From the NCBI RefSeq assembly GCF_036700095.1, contig NZ_CP144918.1, positions 621,001 to 685,000 on the forward strand: a stretch of 64,000 bases of DNA, given 5' to 3'. This document shows positions 1 through 9,528 of this stretch, piece after piece. Source of the DNA: Pelagerythrobacter marensis. Its GTDB lineage: Bacteria; Pseudomonadota; Alphaproteobacteria; Sphingomonadales; Sphingomonadaceae. The notes beneath the pieces are model-generated. The model was not told where the DNA came from, made no database searches, and saw nothing but the letters and a program-made list of their open reading frames with translations. The stretch's first letter is position 1. Every line of letters begins with the position of its first letter. Both the position numbers and the translations under genes were made by a program.

Positions 1-17
1 GGTTTCGAAACGCCAGT

Positions 18-1178
18 TCATGCAGATTGCCCTTTCTCCGCCAGCTCTGCTGCGGCCCAGTTCCGGATCGCATCGACGATCCGCCCCGATGCCTTGCCGT
101 CCCCGTAGGGATTGTGCGCGAAACTCATATCTTCATAGGCCTTCCGATCATCCAGCAGCCGGCCAGCCCCCTCGACGATAAGCGAAACATCGGTGCCGAC
201 CAGTCGGACCGTGCCGGCCTCCAGCGCCTCCGGCCTTTCGGTGGTATCGCGCATGACCAGAACCGGCTTGCCAAGCGATGGCGCTTCTTCTTGGATGCCT
301 CCAGAATCGGTCAATATGATCGCAGCCCGATTCATCAGATAGACAAATGGCAGATAGTCCTGCGGTTCGATGAGCCGCACGTTGGACAGACCTGACAGGA
401 GTCTTTCGACCGGCCCCTTTACATTGGGGTTGAGGTGGACCGGATAAATGATTTCAACATCCGACCGCTTCGCAATCCGCGCGAGCGCTTCACAGATTCG
501 CTCAAACCCGCCACCAAAGCTTTCACGCCGATGGCCGGTCACCAATATCAGACGTTTGTGGGGATCGAGGCCGAAGCGGGCGGCAAACTCCTCTTCCAGT
601 GCGGGATCGGTTTCGATCCGCGACACCACATCCTGAAGAGCATCGATCACCGTATTCCCGGTCACATGGATCCGCTCTGCCGGAATGTTCTCGGCAAGGA
701 GATTGTTCTGCGAGCGCGCCGTCGGTGCAAAATGCAGATGGCTGATTACGCCGGCAATCTTGCGGTTCACCTCTTCCGGCCAAGGCGAGAGGATGTTGCC
801 CGTCCGTAAACCGGCCTCCACGTGGCCTACCGGAATCCTTTGATAATAGGCGGCAAGGGAGGCGGAAAGCGTTGTCGACGTATCGCCGTGTACCAGAATC
901 ATGTCAGGCGCGAATTCCGCCAACACCGGACGCAGGCCATTAAGAACCTCGACAGTTATATCCGAAAGATCCTGGCCGGGTTTCATCAGATCGAGGTCAT
1001 AGTCAGGCGCGATACGGAACAATTCGAGAACTTGGTCGAGCATCTGCCGATGTTGCGCCGTGACGCAGGTGCGCGTCTCGATATCGCCGGCCTCCGTCAG
1101 CGCCCGCACGACAGGAGCCATCTTGATCGCCTCGGGCCGCGTACCGAACACGGTTAGTATCTTTATCGGGCGGTGCAT
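18..1178 (-). CDS. wecB: Non-hydrolysing UDP-N-acetylglucosamine 2-epimerase
   Basis: Interconverts UDP-GlcNAc and UDP-ManNAc in the cytoplasm, supplying a ManNAc-type sugar nucleotide for surface polysaccharide. The 386-residue length is normal for the family. Family motifs are all present: [10 protein letters not shown] (11-20), HGDTST (97-102), EAGLRTGN (121-128), TGHRRES (214-220) and DSGGIQEE (291-298), which between them carry the active-site acidic residues, the histidine and the UDP-binding loop. It is the last gene seen on the minus strand of the exopolysaccharide locus, 176 bp downstream of the CapD-like dehydratase, so it may be co-transcribed with it. The gap between the two shows no clear terminator. 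The family call is firm; the polysaccharide it serves is inferred from context. Confidence 0.95.
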   Translation of the reverse strand: MHRPIKILTVFGTRPEAIKMAPVVRALTEAGDIETRTCVTAQHRQMLDQVLELFRIAPDYDLDLMKPGQDLSDITVEVLNGLRPVLAEFAPDMILVHGDTSTTLSASLAAYYQRIPVGHVEAGLRTGNILSPWPEEVNRKIAGVISHLHFAPTARSQNNLLAENIPAERIHVTGNTVIDALQDVVSRIETDPALEEEFAARFGLDPHKRLILVTGHRRESFGGGFERICEALARIAKRSDVEIIYPVHLNPNVKGPVERLLSGLSNVRLIEPQDYLPFVYLMNRAAIILTDSGGIQEEAPSLGKPVLVMRDTTERPEALEAGTVRLVGTDVSLIVEGAGRLLDDRKAYEDMSFAHNPYGDGKASGRIVDAIRNWAAAELAEKGQSA

Positions 1179-1354
1179 ATCGGCAATTGCTCGTTGCTAT
1201 TGAGATTGAGAGGATCAGTCGGTTACCGACTGGCGCTGATATCGCGTAGTGCAGTGGCGAGGAATAGCGAAAGCGGAGGAGCCCCGCCGCTGAGCATTAC
1301 GCCTATTCCCCGGCATGTCAGAGTAAAGTAAAGCTGGCCCAATTTTTCGCACGA

Positions 1355-3337
1355 TCAGCTGGCAGGAGCCGCTACCTTGGAATCGCAGACAATCGCTGAA
1401 CGATACTCCGGCACAAGTCTGGATAGGAGCGCAATAGCTCCCGAACTATCCCCTTGGTCGAGGAGTGCATCCATCCTTGACAGCGATGCCGCAAGAGCAT
1501 TCCACGGGATCATGACTTCGTTCGCGCGCCGAATGCGCTCATGAACCGTCGGTTCCGGACTGTCCCCGATTAGAAGCTCCTCGTACAATTTCTCGCCCGG
1601 TCGCAGGCCAACCTCGCAGATTTCGATATCGCCATCCGGGTTGGCTTCGTCGCGGACGGTCATTCCAGACAGGTTGATCATGCTCTTGGCAAGGTCGAGG
1701 ATGCGCACCGGCTCTCCCATGTCGAGGACAAAGACTTCGCCCCCTTTCGCCATTGCGCCCGCCTGAATGACCAGCTGGGCCGCCTCGGGGATGGTCATGA
1801 AGTAGCGCGTCACGTCACGATGCGTCAGGGTAACGGGCCCCCCTTCGCTGATCTGTCGCTGGAAGCGGGGGACGACCGAGCCGCTCGAACCCAGGACATT
1901 CCCGAACCGCACCATCGTGAGTATCGTGCGCCCCCGTTTGTCCCCGTGCAGCTGCGCCCGTGCCTGCAGGATCAGTTCGCAGACCCGCTTCGACGCGCCC
2001 ATCACATTGGTCGGGCGAACGGCCTTGTCGGTGCTGATCAGGACGAAATTCGCAACCCCCACCTCTTCCGCCGCCAGACAGGCGTTGAGGGTGCCGAAGA
2101 TGTTATTGCGCAGGCCGGCAATAGGATTGCTTTCGACCAAAGGCACATGCTTGTATGCCGCCGCGTGAAATACCGTTTGGGGCCGGTGCCGCTCGAATAT
2201 CCGCTGCACCGATGCGCGTATCCCGAGATCCCCCAGAACCGGCGTGATCGGTACCGGCACATCCAGCGCCGCCGCCGCGGCATCCAGCTCCGTGCCGATC
2301 GCATAGAGCGCATATTCCGAGCGTTCGAGCAGGATCAACTCCGCGGGCCGCGCGCGCAATATCTGGCGGCAGAGTTCGCTGCCGATCGATCCGCCCGCGC
2401 CGGTGACCATGACCCGCTTGCCCGCGATCGTCTTTCCGATCAGGAGCTCGTTCGGCCGCACCGGCTCGCGCCCCAGGAGATCGTCGATCGAAACATCGCG
2501 CAAGTCGCTGATCGAAACCTTGCCGTCGATCAGGTTGCCCATGCTGGGCAGAGAGCGCACCGCAACCGGATATTCCTGCAGTGCCTCGATAATGGCCTTG
2601 CGCCGCGAGCGGGTGGCGCTCGGAAGCGCGAGCAGGACTTCGTCGATCTGCCGGTCGTCCAGCAATGGCCCGAGCATCGTGGGCGGGTGAACGGTGATTC
2701 CGTCGAGCTGCTGCCCTGCAAGGCGTATGTCATCGTCGACAAATGCCTCGACCCGGACGTGCGGCTCGTGACGAAGCGAACTCGCCAGCTGCTGTCCCGC
2801 GCTGCCGGCACCGTATATGGCAACCACCCGACGCGGATTTTCGGCATGCCGGCTGTTGACGATGTCGATCACCGCGAACCGGATTGCCAGCCGGCTGATC
2901 GCCATCAGCGCGAGAAAGACGATCGGCTGGATCAGGGCAATGGTGCGCGGGATGCCGTCAAACCCGTTGGCCATGAACACGATTGTCATGGGCAGCGTGT
3001 ATATGACCACTGTCATGCCCAGAGCGGCCATCGCCCGGCCGCCCGAGAAGCGCACGATCGAACGGTAGACACCCCGCCACAAGGCAATCGGGAACCATAC
3101 TGCGATCGCCACGGCGGCGACCATCAGGATATTCGACTCTATCCGGTAGAACTCTCCTAACCTCAGCGAAAAGGCGACCCACACCGCAGCCGTGCAGAGC
3201 ACAGCGTCAATCACGGCGACGATAACCTGACGCACGCGTCGCGGCAGCGCGCCCAGGCGGTCGAACAAGTCGACGATAGCATCGCCCCAGGACCGCTGGA
3301 GCGTCGATAGCCGCCGATCGATCAGGTCAGATAGCAT
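1355..3337 (-). CDS. Membrane-anchored nucleotide-sugar 4,6-dehydratase (CapD/WbpM/FlaA1 family)
   Basis: Large two-domain enzyme of 660 residues. Hydrophobic membrane segments lie at about 35-60, 70-90, 105-125 and 132-152. A first Rossmann-like motif (IYGAGSAG, 174-181) is followed by the catalytic extended-SDR domain with NAD(P)-binding TGAGGSIGS at 312-320. The usual catalytic YxxxK is MxxxK here (M446, K450), as in WbpM and FlaA1-type UDP-GlcNAc 4,6-dehydratases, so this is a family trait and not damage. It should make a 6-deoxy-4-keto sugar nucleotide for polysaccharide assembly. It is divergent from the export genes at 3750 across a 412-bp intergenic region. Exact substrate is not readable from sequence. 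Confidence 0.9.
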   Translation of the reverse strand: MLSDLIDRRLSTLQRSWGDAIVDLFDRLGALPRRVRQVIVAVIDAVLCTAAVWVAFSLRLGEFYRIESNILMVAAVAIAVWFPIALWRGVYRSIVRFSGGRAMAALGMTVVIYTLPMTIVFMANGFDGIPRTIALIQPIVFLALMAISRLAIRFAVIDIVNSRHAENPRRVVAIYGAGSAGQQLASSLRHEPHVRVEAFVDDDIRLAGQQLDGITVHPPTMLGPLLDDRQIDEVLLALPSATRSRRKAIIEALQEYPVAVRSLPSMGNLIDGKVSISDLRDVSIDDLLGREPVRPNELLIGKTIAGKRVMVTGAGGSIGSELCRQILRARPAELILLERSEYALYAIGTELDAAAAALDVPVPITPVLGDLGIRASVQRIFERHRPQTVFHAAAYKHVPLVESNPIAGLRNNIFGTLNACLAAEEVGVANFVLISTDKAVRPTNVMGASKRVCELILQARAQLHGDKRGRTILTMVRFGNVLGSSGSVVPRFQRQISEGGPVTLTHRDVTRYFMTIPEAAQLVIQAGAMAKGGEVFVLDMGEPVRILDLAKSMINLSGMTVRDEANPDGDIEICEVGLRPGEKLYEELLIGDSPEPTVHERIRRANEVMIPWNALAASLSRMDALLDQGDSSGAIALLSRLVPEYRSAIVCDSKVAAPAS

Positions 3338-3749
3338 TGGGATCCGTTCCAGCCGTTTGTCCAGTTCAGTGCACAGTCGACATGCACCAAGAGCGGCAGT
3401 CGTTTATCGAGTTAACATATGTCCTGCATGTGTCATGGCAGAGCCGGGCCATAGGCCTGGCGATAAACACTGCAAAGATATCGTGTGAACGACGCGACCA
3501 ATCGTTGCTGGTGCGCGATTAAACGCCTGAAGAGCCGAACCATTCGCAAGTCTGATAGTGCGATGCGCTTTACTCGCAAGGCCACGCCTCCAACATTTGA
3601 TGCCGCCTGTTGCCTTCCTGCAACTTGACCTCGCCTGACCCGGCTGCGACAGCGCGGATCATGCCTGCGTTCGTTTCGCGCGTCCCGTCGCCCTTTCGTT
3701 CCAGCCGATCTCTCGCCCCGCTTTATGCGAAAAGGCAAGGATTCTATCG
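3338..3749. promoter_or_regulatory. Long divergent intergenic region of the exopolysaccharide locus
   Basis: 412 bp without a supportable gene, separating the leftward dehydratase gene from the rightward ligase/wza/wzc genes, so it must hold the promoters for both arms. Visible symmetry: an imperfect palindrome at 3443-3461 (8-bp arms with one mismatch around ATA) and an inverted repeat GTTGC-N6-GCAAC at 3609-3624. A GATTC site (GANTC type) lies at 3740-3744, just before the plus-strand start codon, and a purine-rich AAAGGCAAGG there is the likely ribosome binding site. No promoter hexamers stand out clearly. Confidence 0.5.
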
Positions 3750-5240
3750 ATGAGCCACTCGGCCAGCCAGCGCAGACGAGCAAGCGAAGCGTCGAGCAAG
3801 CGTGGCATGCTGTCCGGGATCTTTTCGGCCGACGCGCGCTTGATCGTACTGGCCGCATTCCTGCTCCTGGTGTTTTTGACAGGCGGCAGCTCGCGCGCGG
3901 ATATGCCCTCGCTGGCTGTCCTGCGCCCTGTCTCGATTCTGGTGCTGGGTTACGCCCTTTTGACCCTCTCGCGCGAACACCTGCTGACCAATCGCGCCGT
4001 TGCCCTTATCGCCGCGGCGGCCATGGCAATGGCGCTACTCCACCTCCTGCCGCTCCCGCCCGAGATCTGGCGCGCTCTGCCCGGCAGAGAGGGGATTGCG
4101 GCGATCGACAGCGCGCTCGGCTTCACAGACGCCTGGCGACCGCTCACGCTCGATCCGCAGGCCACTCGCAACGCTCTGATGGCGCTGGTTGTGCCGTGCG
4201 CCGTCTTCGCGCTGGCGATCCAGCTGACCGAGCGCGGCCGCGAGACGATGCTGACGGTGGTGCTCGCGCTCGGCGCGCTCACTGCGGTGTGGGCCGTGCT
4301 GCAACTCATGGGGAGTCCTCGCGGCCCGCTCTACCTGTATAGTCTCACGAATTACGGCGCCCCCGTCGGCCTGTTCGCCAACCGCAATCACCAGGCGGTG
4401 TTTCTCGCCAGCCTGATTCCGCTTGTCTTTTGCTGGGCACTCAGAGCCGAGGGCGCGTGGAGCGATATGCGCAGCGCCCGGGGGCGGCGCGGCGGCATCG
4501 CTATCGCCTGTACTCTCCTGTTCGTTCCGCTCGTTCTTATCGGCGGTTCTCGCGCCGGTTTGCTTGCACTGCTTCTGTCGATCTGCGCCACCGCTGCGAT
4601 TGCCATGGCAATATCCGGCGGGGAGAGACGGAACGGCAAAGCGTCTCGCAACAGGGGATCGCGCAAGCGGAGCCGACATGGCCCAGCGCGGCGTTCCGCA
4701 ATCGCGCGATTCGCACCCGCCCTGGCCGCTGTCGTCGTTGTCGCCGGCCTGGGGCTGTTGACCATCGGGATGGGACGCGATCGTGCGTTCGAGCGACTTG
4801 TCGGTTCGGACCCCATCGACGACCTGCGCGGCGATATTCTCCCCGTCGTGTGGGATATCGCGATCGCTCATTTCCCGTGGGGCACAGGTCTCGGTTCGTT
4901 CGACGACGTTTTCCGCAGTTTCGAACCCGATGCGTTGCTTACTCCCAGCTATATAAACCATGCGCACAACGACTTCGTTGAAATCTTCATGACCGGCGGG
5001 CTCCCCGGTCTCGCCATCCTGTTTGCTGCGCTGGCCGTCCTTGCGGCACGCGCATGGGCCGTGCTTCGCCGCGGGCGCCAAGGGATCCGCGAAGATGCCC
5101 TGCCCGCCGGAGCGCTGATCGCGTTGATCCTCCTTCTTATCGCGTCGCTCGTCGACTATCCCCTTCGCACACCCGCATTGGCCGGTTATGCAGTTCTGCT
5201 CGCACTTTGGGCTGGCAGAACAAGATCCGCGATAGATTGA
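3750..5240 (+). CDS. O-antigen ligase / Wzy-like polysaccharide membrane protein
   Basis: Polytopic inner-membrane protein of 496 residues with about ten hydrophobic segments. The Wzy_C-type region carries a GSRAG motif (near residue 268) and a periplasmic-loop signature NHAHNDF near residue 404, as in O-antigen ligases and some polymerases. A basic, low-hydrophobicity stretch near residues 295-320 is probably a cytoplasmic loop. It starts the rightward exopolysaccharide operon followed by wza and wzc, which favours a role as polymerase or ligase for the exported polymer rather than classical lipopolysaccharide. Sequence alone cannot separate Wzy from WaaL function. The start was chosen for its purine-rich upstream site. 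Confidence 0.82.
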   Translation: MSHSASQRRRASEASSKRGMLSGIFSADARLIVLAAFLLLVFLTGGSSRADMPSLAVLRPVSILVLGYALLTLSREHLLTNRAVALIAAAAMAMALLHLLPLPPEIWRALPGREGIAAIDSALGFTDAWRPLTLDPQATRNALMALVVPCAVFALAIQLTERGRETMLTVVLALGALTAVWAVLQLMGSPRGPLYLYSLTNYGAPVGLFANRNHQAVFLASLIPLVFCWALRAEGAWSDMRSARGRRGGIAIACTLLFVPLVLIGGSRAGLLALLLSICATAAIAMAISGGERRNGKASRNRGSRKRSRHGPARRSAIARFAPALAAVVVVAGLGLLTIGMGRDRAFERLVGSDPIDDLRGDILPVVWDIAIAHFPWGTGLGSFDDVFRSFEPDALLTPSYINHAHNDFVEIFMTGGLPGLAILFAALAVLAARAWAVLRRGRQGIREDALPAGALIALILLLIASLVDYPLRTPALAGYAVLLALWAGRTRSAID

Positions 5241-5430
5241 CCCGGGGAGAATTCGGTTGTTTGCGGCGACGAAAGGTCGATTCCGGTGGTAATTCCCGTT
5301 CAAAATGCGCACGCGCCTTGGCGCGGCGAGCGGCTGCTGCTCGGCAAAACCACCTTTTCGGCCCCCTCCGGGGCTTGTTTCTCCGATGCGCTCCAGTAAG
5401 GGCGAGGCCAAACCGACGGACTGGACGAAG

Positions 5431-6141
5431 ATGATGTCATTTTTCAGGAATTTCCTGCTGGCGCTCGCCGGCGCCGGCCTGCTGGCCGGGTGCGCGACCG
5501 ATCGCAGCGCCGGGATGGCCCCGGGCATCGAGTTGACCGACCTCACCAGCCTGCCCGCACCCGAAGGCGGCTATGTCACGCGGATCCGGCCGGGCGACCA
5601 GCTGGAGATCACGGTGGTGAATTCCGAGCTGCTGAGCGGCATGTACATTGTCGATGACAACGGCGAACTCGTATTCCCGCTGATCGGAGCAGTCGCCGTC
5701 GAAGGCGACTCCCCGACCCGGATCGGGGAGAAGATCGCCCGGCGTCTGTCGGGCCGCTACGTCCGCAACCCGGACGTGCGGGTCGTCCCCAGCGAGGATT
5801 CGCAGCCCACCGTTTCCATCGGGGGCGAAGTGGAAAAGCCAGGGGCCTATCCCGCGCGCCTGTCACGAACCCTGGCGCGAGCGATCAACAATGCCGGCGG
5901 CCTGTCCGAATTTGCCAAGTCGGAAGACGTTCTGGTGCTGCGTACGGTCGACGGACAGAACTATATCGGCGTATTCAACATCCAGGCTATCCAGCGCGGA
6001 AACTATCCCGATCCGCAGATATACGCCGACGACATCATTACCGTTGGCGATTCGCCGGCACGGCGGCGTCTGAGCCAGATCCTCCAGTTCATGCCGCTCC
6101 TTTCAACTACCGCGATCCTGATCGATCGCGTCGGACGCTGA
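5431..6141 (+). CDS. wza: Polysaccharide export outer-membrane lipoprotein (Wza-like)
   Basis: 236-residue lipoprotein. The hydrophobic signal ends in the lipobox LLAGC, with the lipidated cysteine at residue 21. A Poly_export (PES) domain begins at the RIRPGDQLEI segment (about residues 53-62), followed by an SLBB-like domain around VSIGGEVEKPG (about 129-139). Such proteins form the outer-membrane channel for capsule or exopolysaccharide and pair with Wzc. An in-frame ATG exists at 5305, but it would add 42 residues ahead of the signal peptide, so the start at 5431 is preferred. Only 12 bp separate it from wzc. Somewhat shorter than E. coli Wza (379 residues), which is usual for alphaproteobacterial homologues. 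Confidence 0.92.
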   Translation: MMSFFRNFLLALAGAGLLAGCATDRSAGMAPGIELTDLTSLPAPEGGYVTRIRPGDQLEITVVNSELLSGMYIVDDNGELVFPLIGAVAVEGDSPTRIGEKIARRLSGRYVRNPDVRVVPSEDSQPTVSIGGEVEKPGAYPARLSRTLARAINNAGGLSEFAKSEDVLVLRTVDGQNYIGVFNIQAIQRGNYPDPQIYADDIITVGDSPARRRLSQILQFMPLLSTTAILIDRVGR

Positions 6142-6153
6142 GGGCACACGGCG

Positions 6154-8310
6154 ATGGCAAATGCATTTCCTTACGACGCGGAACTGGAGCCGGTCGACGA
6201 GGGCGAGGAGAAGCCCGGGATCCTGGCGCTGGAGCGGTATTGGCGCCAGGCGGTCAATTCGCGGGTCTGGATCGCGGCCATTCTCGCCGCCGGTCTCGTT
6301 CTCGGCCTGCTGGTCACGTTGCTTTCGACGCCGCTGTATCAGAGCACCGCTGTGATCGAGATCAGCCGCGTATCCTCGAACGTGACCAATATCGACCAAT
6401 CCGAAATCGAGGAACTCCAGGCCGACGAACAGTATTTTCAGACTCAGTACGAACTGCTGGGATCGCGCTTCCTGGCCGAAGCCGTGGTCGACGCCGGAAA
6501 CCTGACCGCCTCGGAAGAGTTCCGCAACGCCTTCGCCGGCGACCCCGAGGTTCCGCTCGAACGGCGTGAGGCGGTCAAGATTCTGCTCGATAACGTCAGC
6601 ATCCAGCCGGTCCGGATGTCGAACCTCGTCAACGTCAGTTTCTCCAGCCCGAGCCGCACGCTATCGGCCGATATCGCGAACCTGTGGGCGGAACAGTTTC
6701 TCGCCGCCAACTACGAGAAGCGCTTCGGGGCGAACATCGACGCCCGCCGTTATCTCCGCGACCAGATCGCCGAACTGCGCGAGCGACTGGCGCAGTCGGA
6801 AAAGGAACTCGTCGACTACGCAAACGCCAATCAGATCGTCATTATCGACGCGACCTCCGGCAGCAACGACGACAGCAGCAGCAGCACGGCCCGGTCGCTG
6901 ATCGGCGACAGTCTTACCACGCTCAATGCCGCGCTGGCCCAGGCGACCGCCAAGCGGATCGCCGCGGAAAGCGCGCTGCGCGCTCGCTCGACCTCGCCCG
7001 AAACGCGAAACACTTCCAGTCAGCTCCGAAATGCGCTGGCTGCGGCCGAGGCCAAGCTTGCCAGCCTGCAGGCCAATTTCGGCCCCGACTATCCGGAAGT
7101 GCAGGCGGCACGGTCGGAAGTCGAGGCGATGCGCGAGGCCATCGCTTCGTCCCAGGGCCGCGATATTTCGGCGCTCGAGGCGGCCTATCGTCAGGCTCGC
7201 GGCGAGGAAGCCGCGCTGCAGGCGCAAGTGCAGGAGATTCAGGATCGTTTCCTCGCGCAGCAAGGCGGCGGGATTCAGTACGGCATCCTCAAGCGCGAAG
7301 TGGATACCAACCGGGAGCTTTACGACGCGCTTCTTCAACGATCGAAGGAGCTCGAGGCAGCCGGTGCCGGCAAGAACAACATGACGCTGATCCAGCCGGC
7401 AGTGCCCGAGGAAGAGCCCTATCGCCCCTCGCTGATCCTCAACCTGGCGCTCAGCCTTCTGGCTGCAGGAGCAGTGGCCGCGGCGTTCGTGTTCCTCCGC
7501 GAAACGATGGATCAGACGGTGCGCGATCCCAACGATGTGCAACGGCTGCTCGGGGTGCCCACCCTGGGGCTGATTCCCCGTGTGGACGAGGACGACATTC
7601 TCGAAGAGCTGCATCGACGCAGTTCGGAGCTGTCGGAAGCCTATATCGCGGTGCGGTCGAACATCTCGTTCCTGACACCGCACGGCGCGCCCAAATCGCT
7701 GATGCTGACCAGCACCCGCCCGAACGAAGGGAAGTCTCTGACGTCGGTCGCAATCTGTCGCAGCTTCGCCCAGCTGGGGAAACGAACCCTGCTGATCGAT
7801 GCCGACTTGCGCAACACCGCGCTGGCCGACTTCCTCGGCAAGCAGGCGAACGCGGATACCGGCCTCAGCAGCCTGCTTGCGGGACGCGGCGAACCCCAGT
7901 CGCATGTTATTCCGATCGAGGAGCACGGCTTCGATCTGATCCCGAGCGGTGCCACTCCGCCCAATCCCGCCGATCTCCTGGCCAGCGATGCGTTGGAGCG
8001 TCTGATTCGCGAGTTCGAGCAATCATACGACTTCATTCTGGTCGACGGGCCGCCGGTTCTCGGTCTGGCCGACGCGCTGGAGATTTCCACCGCGGTCGAA
8101 GGGGCGGTTTATGTGATCGAATCCAACGACGTGAAGATCCGCGCGATTGACAACGCATTGCGCCGACTGCGGTCGGCCAATGCGAAGATCTACGGCGCAA
8201 TCGTGACCAAGCTGGACGCTCGCAATTCGGCCTATGGATATGGCTACGGTTACGGCTATGGTTACGGTTATGGCGATCCCGGCCGCGCAGCGAATGCCAC
8301 CGACAGCTGA
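6154..8310 (+). CDS. wzc: Wzc-like chain-length regulator and tyrosine autokinase
   Basis: 718-residue inner-membrane polysaccharide co-polymerase fused to a BY-kinase. Transmembrane helices lie near 38-58 and 426-448, with an extended periplasmic coiled-coil region between them. The cytoplasmic kinase has Walker A (RPNEGKS, about 521-527), Walker A' (LLIDADLRN, about 546-554) and Walker B (ILVDGPP, about 628-634). The C-terminus carries seven consecutive Tyr-Gly pairs (residues about 694-707), the expected autophosphorylation tyrosine cluster in a strikingly regular form. Together with Wza it controls polymer length and export. Its 3' end overlaps the start of the next gene. Confidence 0.95.
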   Translation: MANAFPYDAELEPVDEGEEKPGILALERYWRQAVNSRVWIAAILAAGLVLGLLVTLLSTPLYQSTAVIEISRVSSNVTNIDQSEIEELQADEQYFQTQYELLGSRFLAEAVVDAGNLTASEEFRNAFAGDPEVPLERREAVKILLDNVSIQPVRMSNLVNVSFSSPSRTLSADIANLWAEQFLAANYEKRFGANIDARRYLRDQIAELRERLAQSEKELVDYANANQIVIIDATSGSNDDSSSSTARSLIGDSLTTLNAALAQATAKRIAAESALRARSTSPETRNTSSQLRNALAAAEAKLASLQANFGPDYPEVQAARSEVEAMREAIASSQGRDISALEAAYRQARGEEAALQAQVQEIQDRFLAQQGGGIQYGILKREVDTNRELYDALLQRSKELEAAGAGKNNMTLIQPAVPEEEPYRPSLILNLALSLLAAGAVAAAFVFLRETMDQTVRDPNDVQRLLGVPTLGLIPRVDEDDILEELHRRSSELSEAYIAVRSNISFLTPHGAPKSLMLTSTRPNEGKSLTSVAICRSFAQLGKRTLLIDADLRNTALADFLGKQANADTGLSSLLAGRGEPQSHVIPIEEHGFDLIPSGATPPNPADLLASDALERLIREFEQSYDFILVDGPPVLGLADALEISTAVEGAVYVIESNDVKIRAIDNALRRLRSANAKIYGAIVTKLDARNSAYGYGYGYGYGYGYGDPGRAANATDS
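8233..8274 (+). repeat. Six-base Tyr-Gly codon repeat in the wzc 3' end
   Basis: Forty-two bases of TAT/TAC-GGN hexamers encode seven Tyr-Gly pairs at the end of Wzc. Third positions vary (TAT and TAC; GGA, GGC, GGT), so this is an imperfect tandem array. Gain or loss of a unit would keep the frame and change the number of phosphorylatable tyrosines. The repeat also contains an ATG (8270) that is in frame with the following gene. Confidence 0.85.
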
Positions 8311-9472
8311 CACCCCGCGCATCTGGCGCATCGCGCTTGCGCTGCTGGTGTTCCCGGCGCTGGCGGTGCTATCCGCAGCGCAGACGCTGGCCATCGTCGG
8401 AGAATCCAGCAAGCCGGCGCAGGCGGCCGCAATCGCCCCCTGGGATGGATCGGTCAAAGCGCACCTGGCAAAGGGCGCCTATCAGGGGCAGCTCGCGGAA
8501 AACGCAGCGGCAGTTGTCCCGCCGGAACCGTGGATCGCAGCGCTCGCCCGCGAAGCTTATCGGCGCCAGCCGCTAACGCCCGAAGCACTCGCCGTGATCG
8601 GGTCTTCGTTACCCGAAGACGAGCGGGCCGAATTCTGGGATCTGGCCGCGGCGACCAGCCGGCGCGACACGCTGCTGCAGGGCCTGCTGCTCGATTTTCA
8701 GCTCAAGTCGGGGGATCTCAACCGATCGATTCGGACGTTGAACCAGATCCTTCTCGTAAGAGCCGACCAGCGCACGCCAGCGTTCGCCGCGCTGACTCAG
8801 GCTCTGCACGATCCACAGTCGGTCGACACTTTCGTCGATATCCTTGGATCGGATTCCGAATGGGGCGATGCCTTCCTGCTCGCCGCTTCCCGCGACAAGG
8901 AGAGCCTGGAAAACCTCGAACGCATCCGCGAGAGACTGCCCGACGATGTGGTCGAACCGCGTACCGATCGCGCGCTTATTCTGGCCTTCGCAAGGGCAAA
9001 CCGGCTGCATATGGCCCACAGGCTCTATGCGCGGCTTGCAACCCCTGCGAACGGCGCTGCGCCGGGATGGCGTTCCGATATCCCGCCCTTCGACTGGCAA
9101 TTCGCCGGAGAAGCGGGATTCCGCGCCCAGGTCGTTGCCGGGTCCGAACGGCTCGGGCTCACTATCGCGCGGGGCAAAGGCGGGGTCATCGCGAGCCGGA
9201 TTCTCCCGGCGGACGGGGAGTTCTTGCGCATCCGCGGGAAGCACGATCTGAAGCCGCAGCAACAGGTGGAACGCCTGACGATCTCCGCATCGTGCGTCGA
9301 TAACGGGGCCCTGCTGGGCGAATCATATTTCTCTGCCAGCGGTATCGCCCTCGACACGGCAGTTCCCGCGGATTGCGAATTCGTGGCCATCGTGCTTTCC
9401 GGCCGGGCCTGGTCGGATGGGGAGCGTGTCAGCGGCAGTATCGCCCCGCTGGCCATCGCGACAGACAGCTGA
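8294..9472 (+). CDS. Unrecognised membrane-anchored protein of the exopolysaccharide locus
   Basis: I do not recognise a named family. From the ATG at 8294 it is 392 residues: a short N-terminal cytoplasmic segment, one hydrophobic helix (about residues 11-35), then a helical region (about 60-260) rich in Ala, Leu and Arg with TPR-like spacing, and a C-terminal part (about 270-392) that looks like a beta-rich domain with Gly and Ser turns. It overlaps the end of wzc by 17 bp, so it is translationally linked to the kinase, and it precedes the sugar-nucleotide epimerase. An in-frame ATG at 8270 would add eight residues. Likely periplasmic and accessory to polysaccharide assembly or export, by context only. 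Confidence 0.75.
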   Translation: MPPTADTPRIWRIALALLVFPALAVLSAAQTLAIVGESSKPAQAAAIAPWDGSVKAHLAKGAYQGQLAENAAAVVPPEPWIAALAREAYRRQPLTPEALAVIGSSLPEDERAEFWDLAAATSRRDTLLQGLLLDFQLKSGDLNRSIRTLNQILLVRADQRTPAFAALTQALHDPQSVDTFVDILGSDSEWGDAFLLAASRDKESLENLERIRERLPDDVVEPRTDRALILAFARANRLHMAHRLYARLATPANGAAPGWRSDIPPFDWQFAGEAGFRAQVVAGSERLGLTIARGKGGVIASRILPADGEFLRIRGKHDLKPQQQVERLTISASCVDNGALLGESYFSASGIALDTAVPADCEFVAIVLSGRAWSDGERVSGSIAPLAIATDS

Positions 9473-9528
9473 CGGTTGCCTCTCGGGCGCGGTGCGAATA
9501 CGCCGCCCGTGCAATCGAAAGGATCGTC

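Noticed and set aside
1820-3160. Long plus-strand open frame opposite the CapD-like dehydratase
   Set aside because: The minus-strand frame carries all family motifs; the plus frame is Arg/Pro/His-rich shadow coding without a domain.
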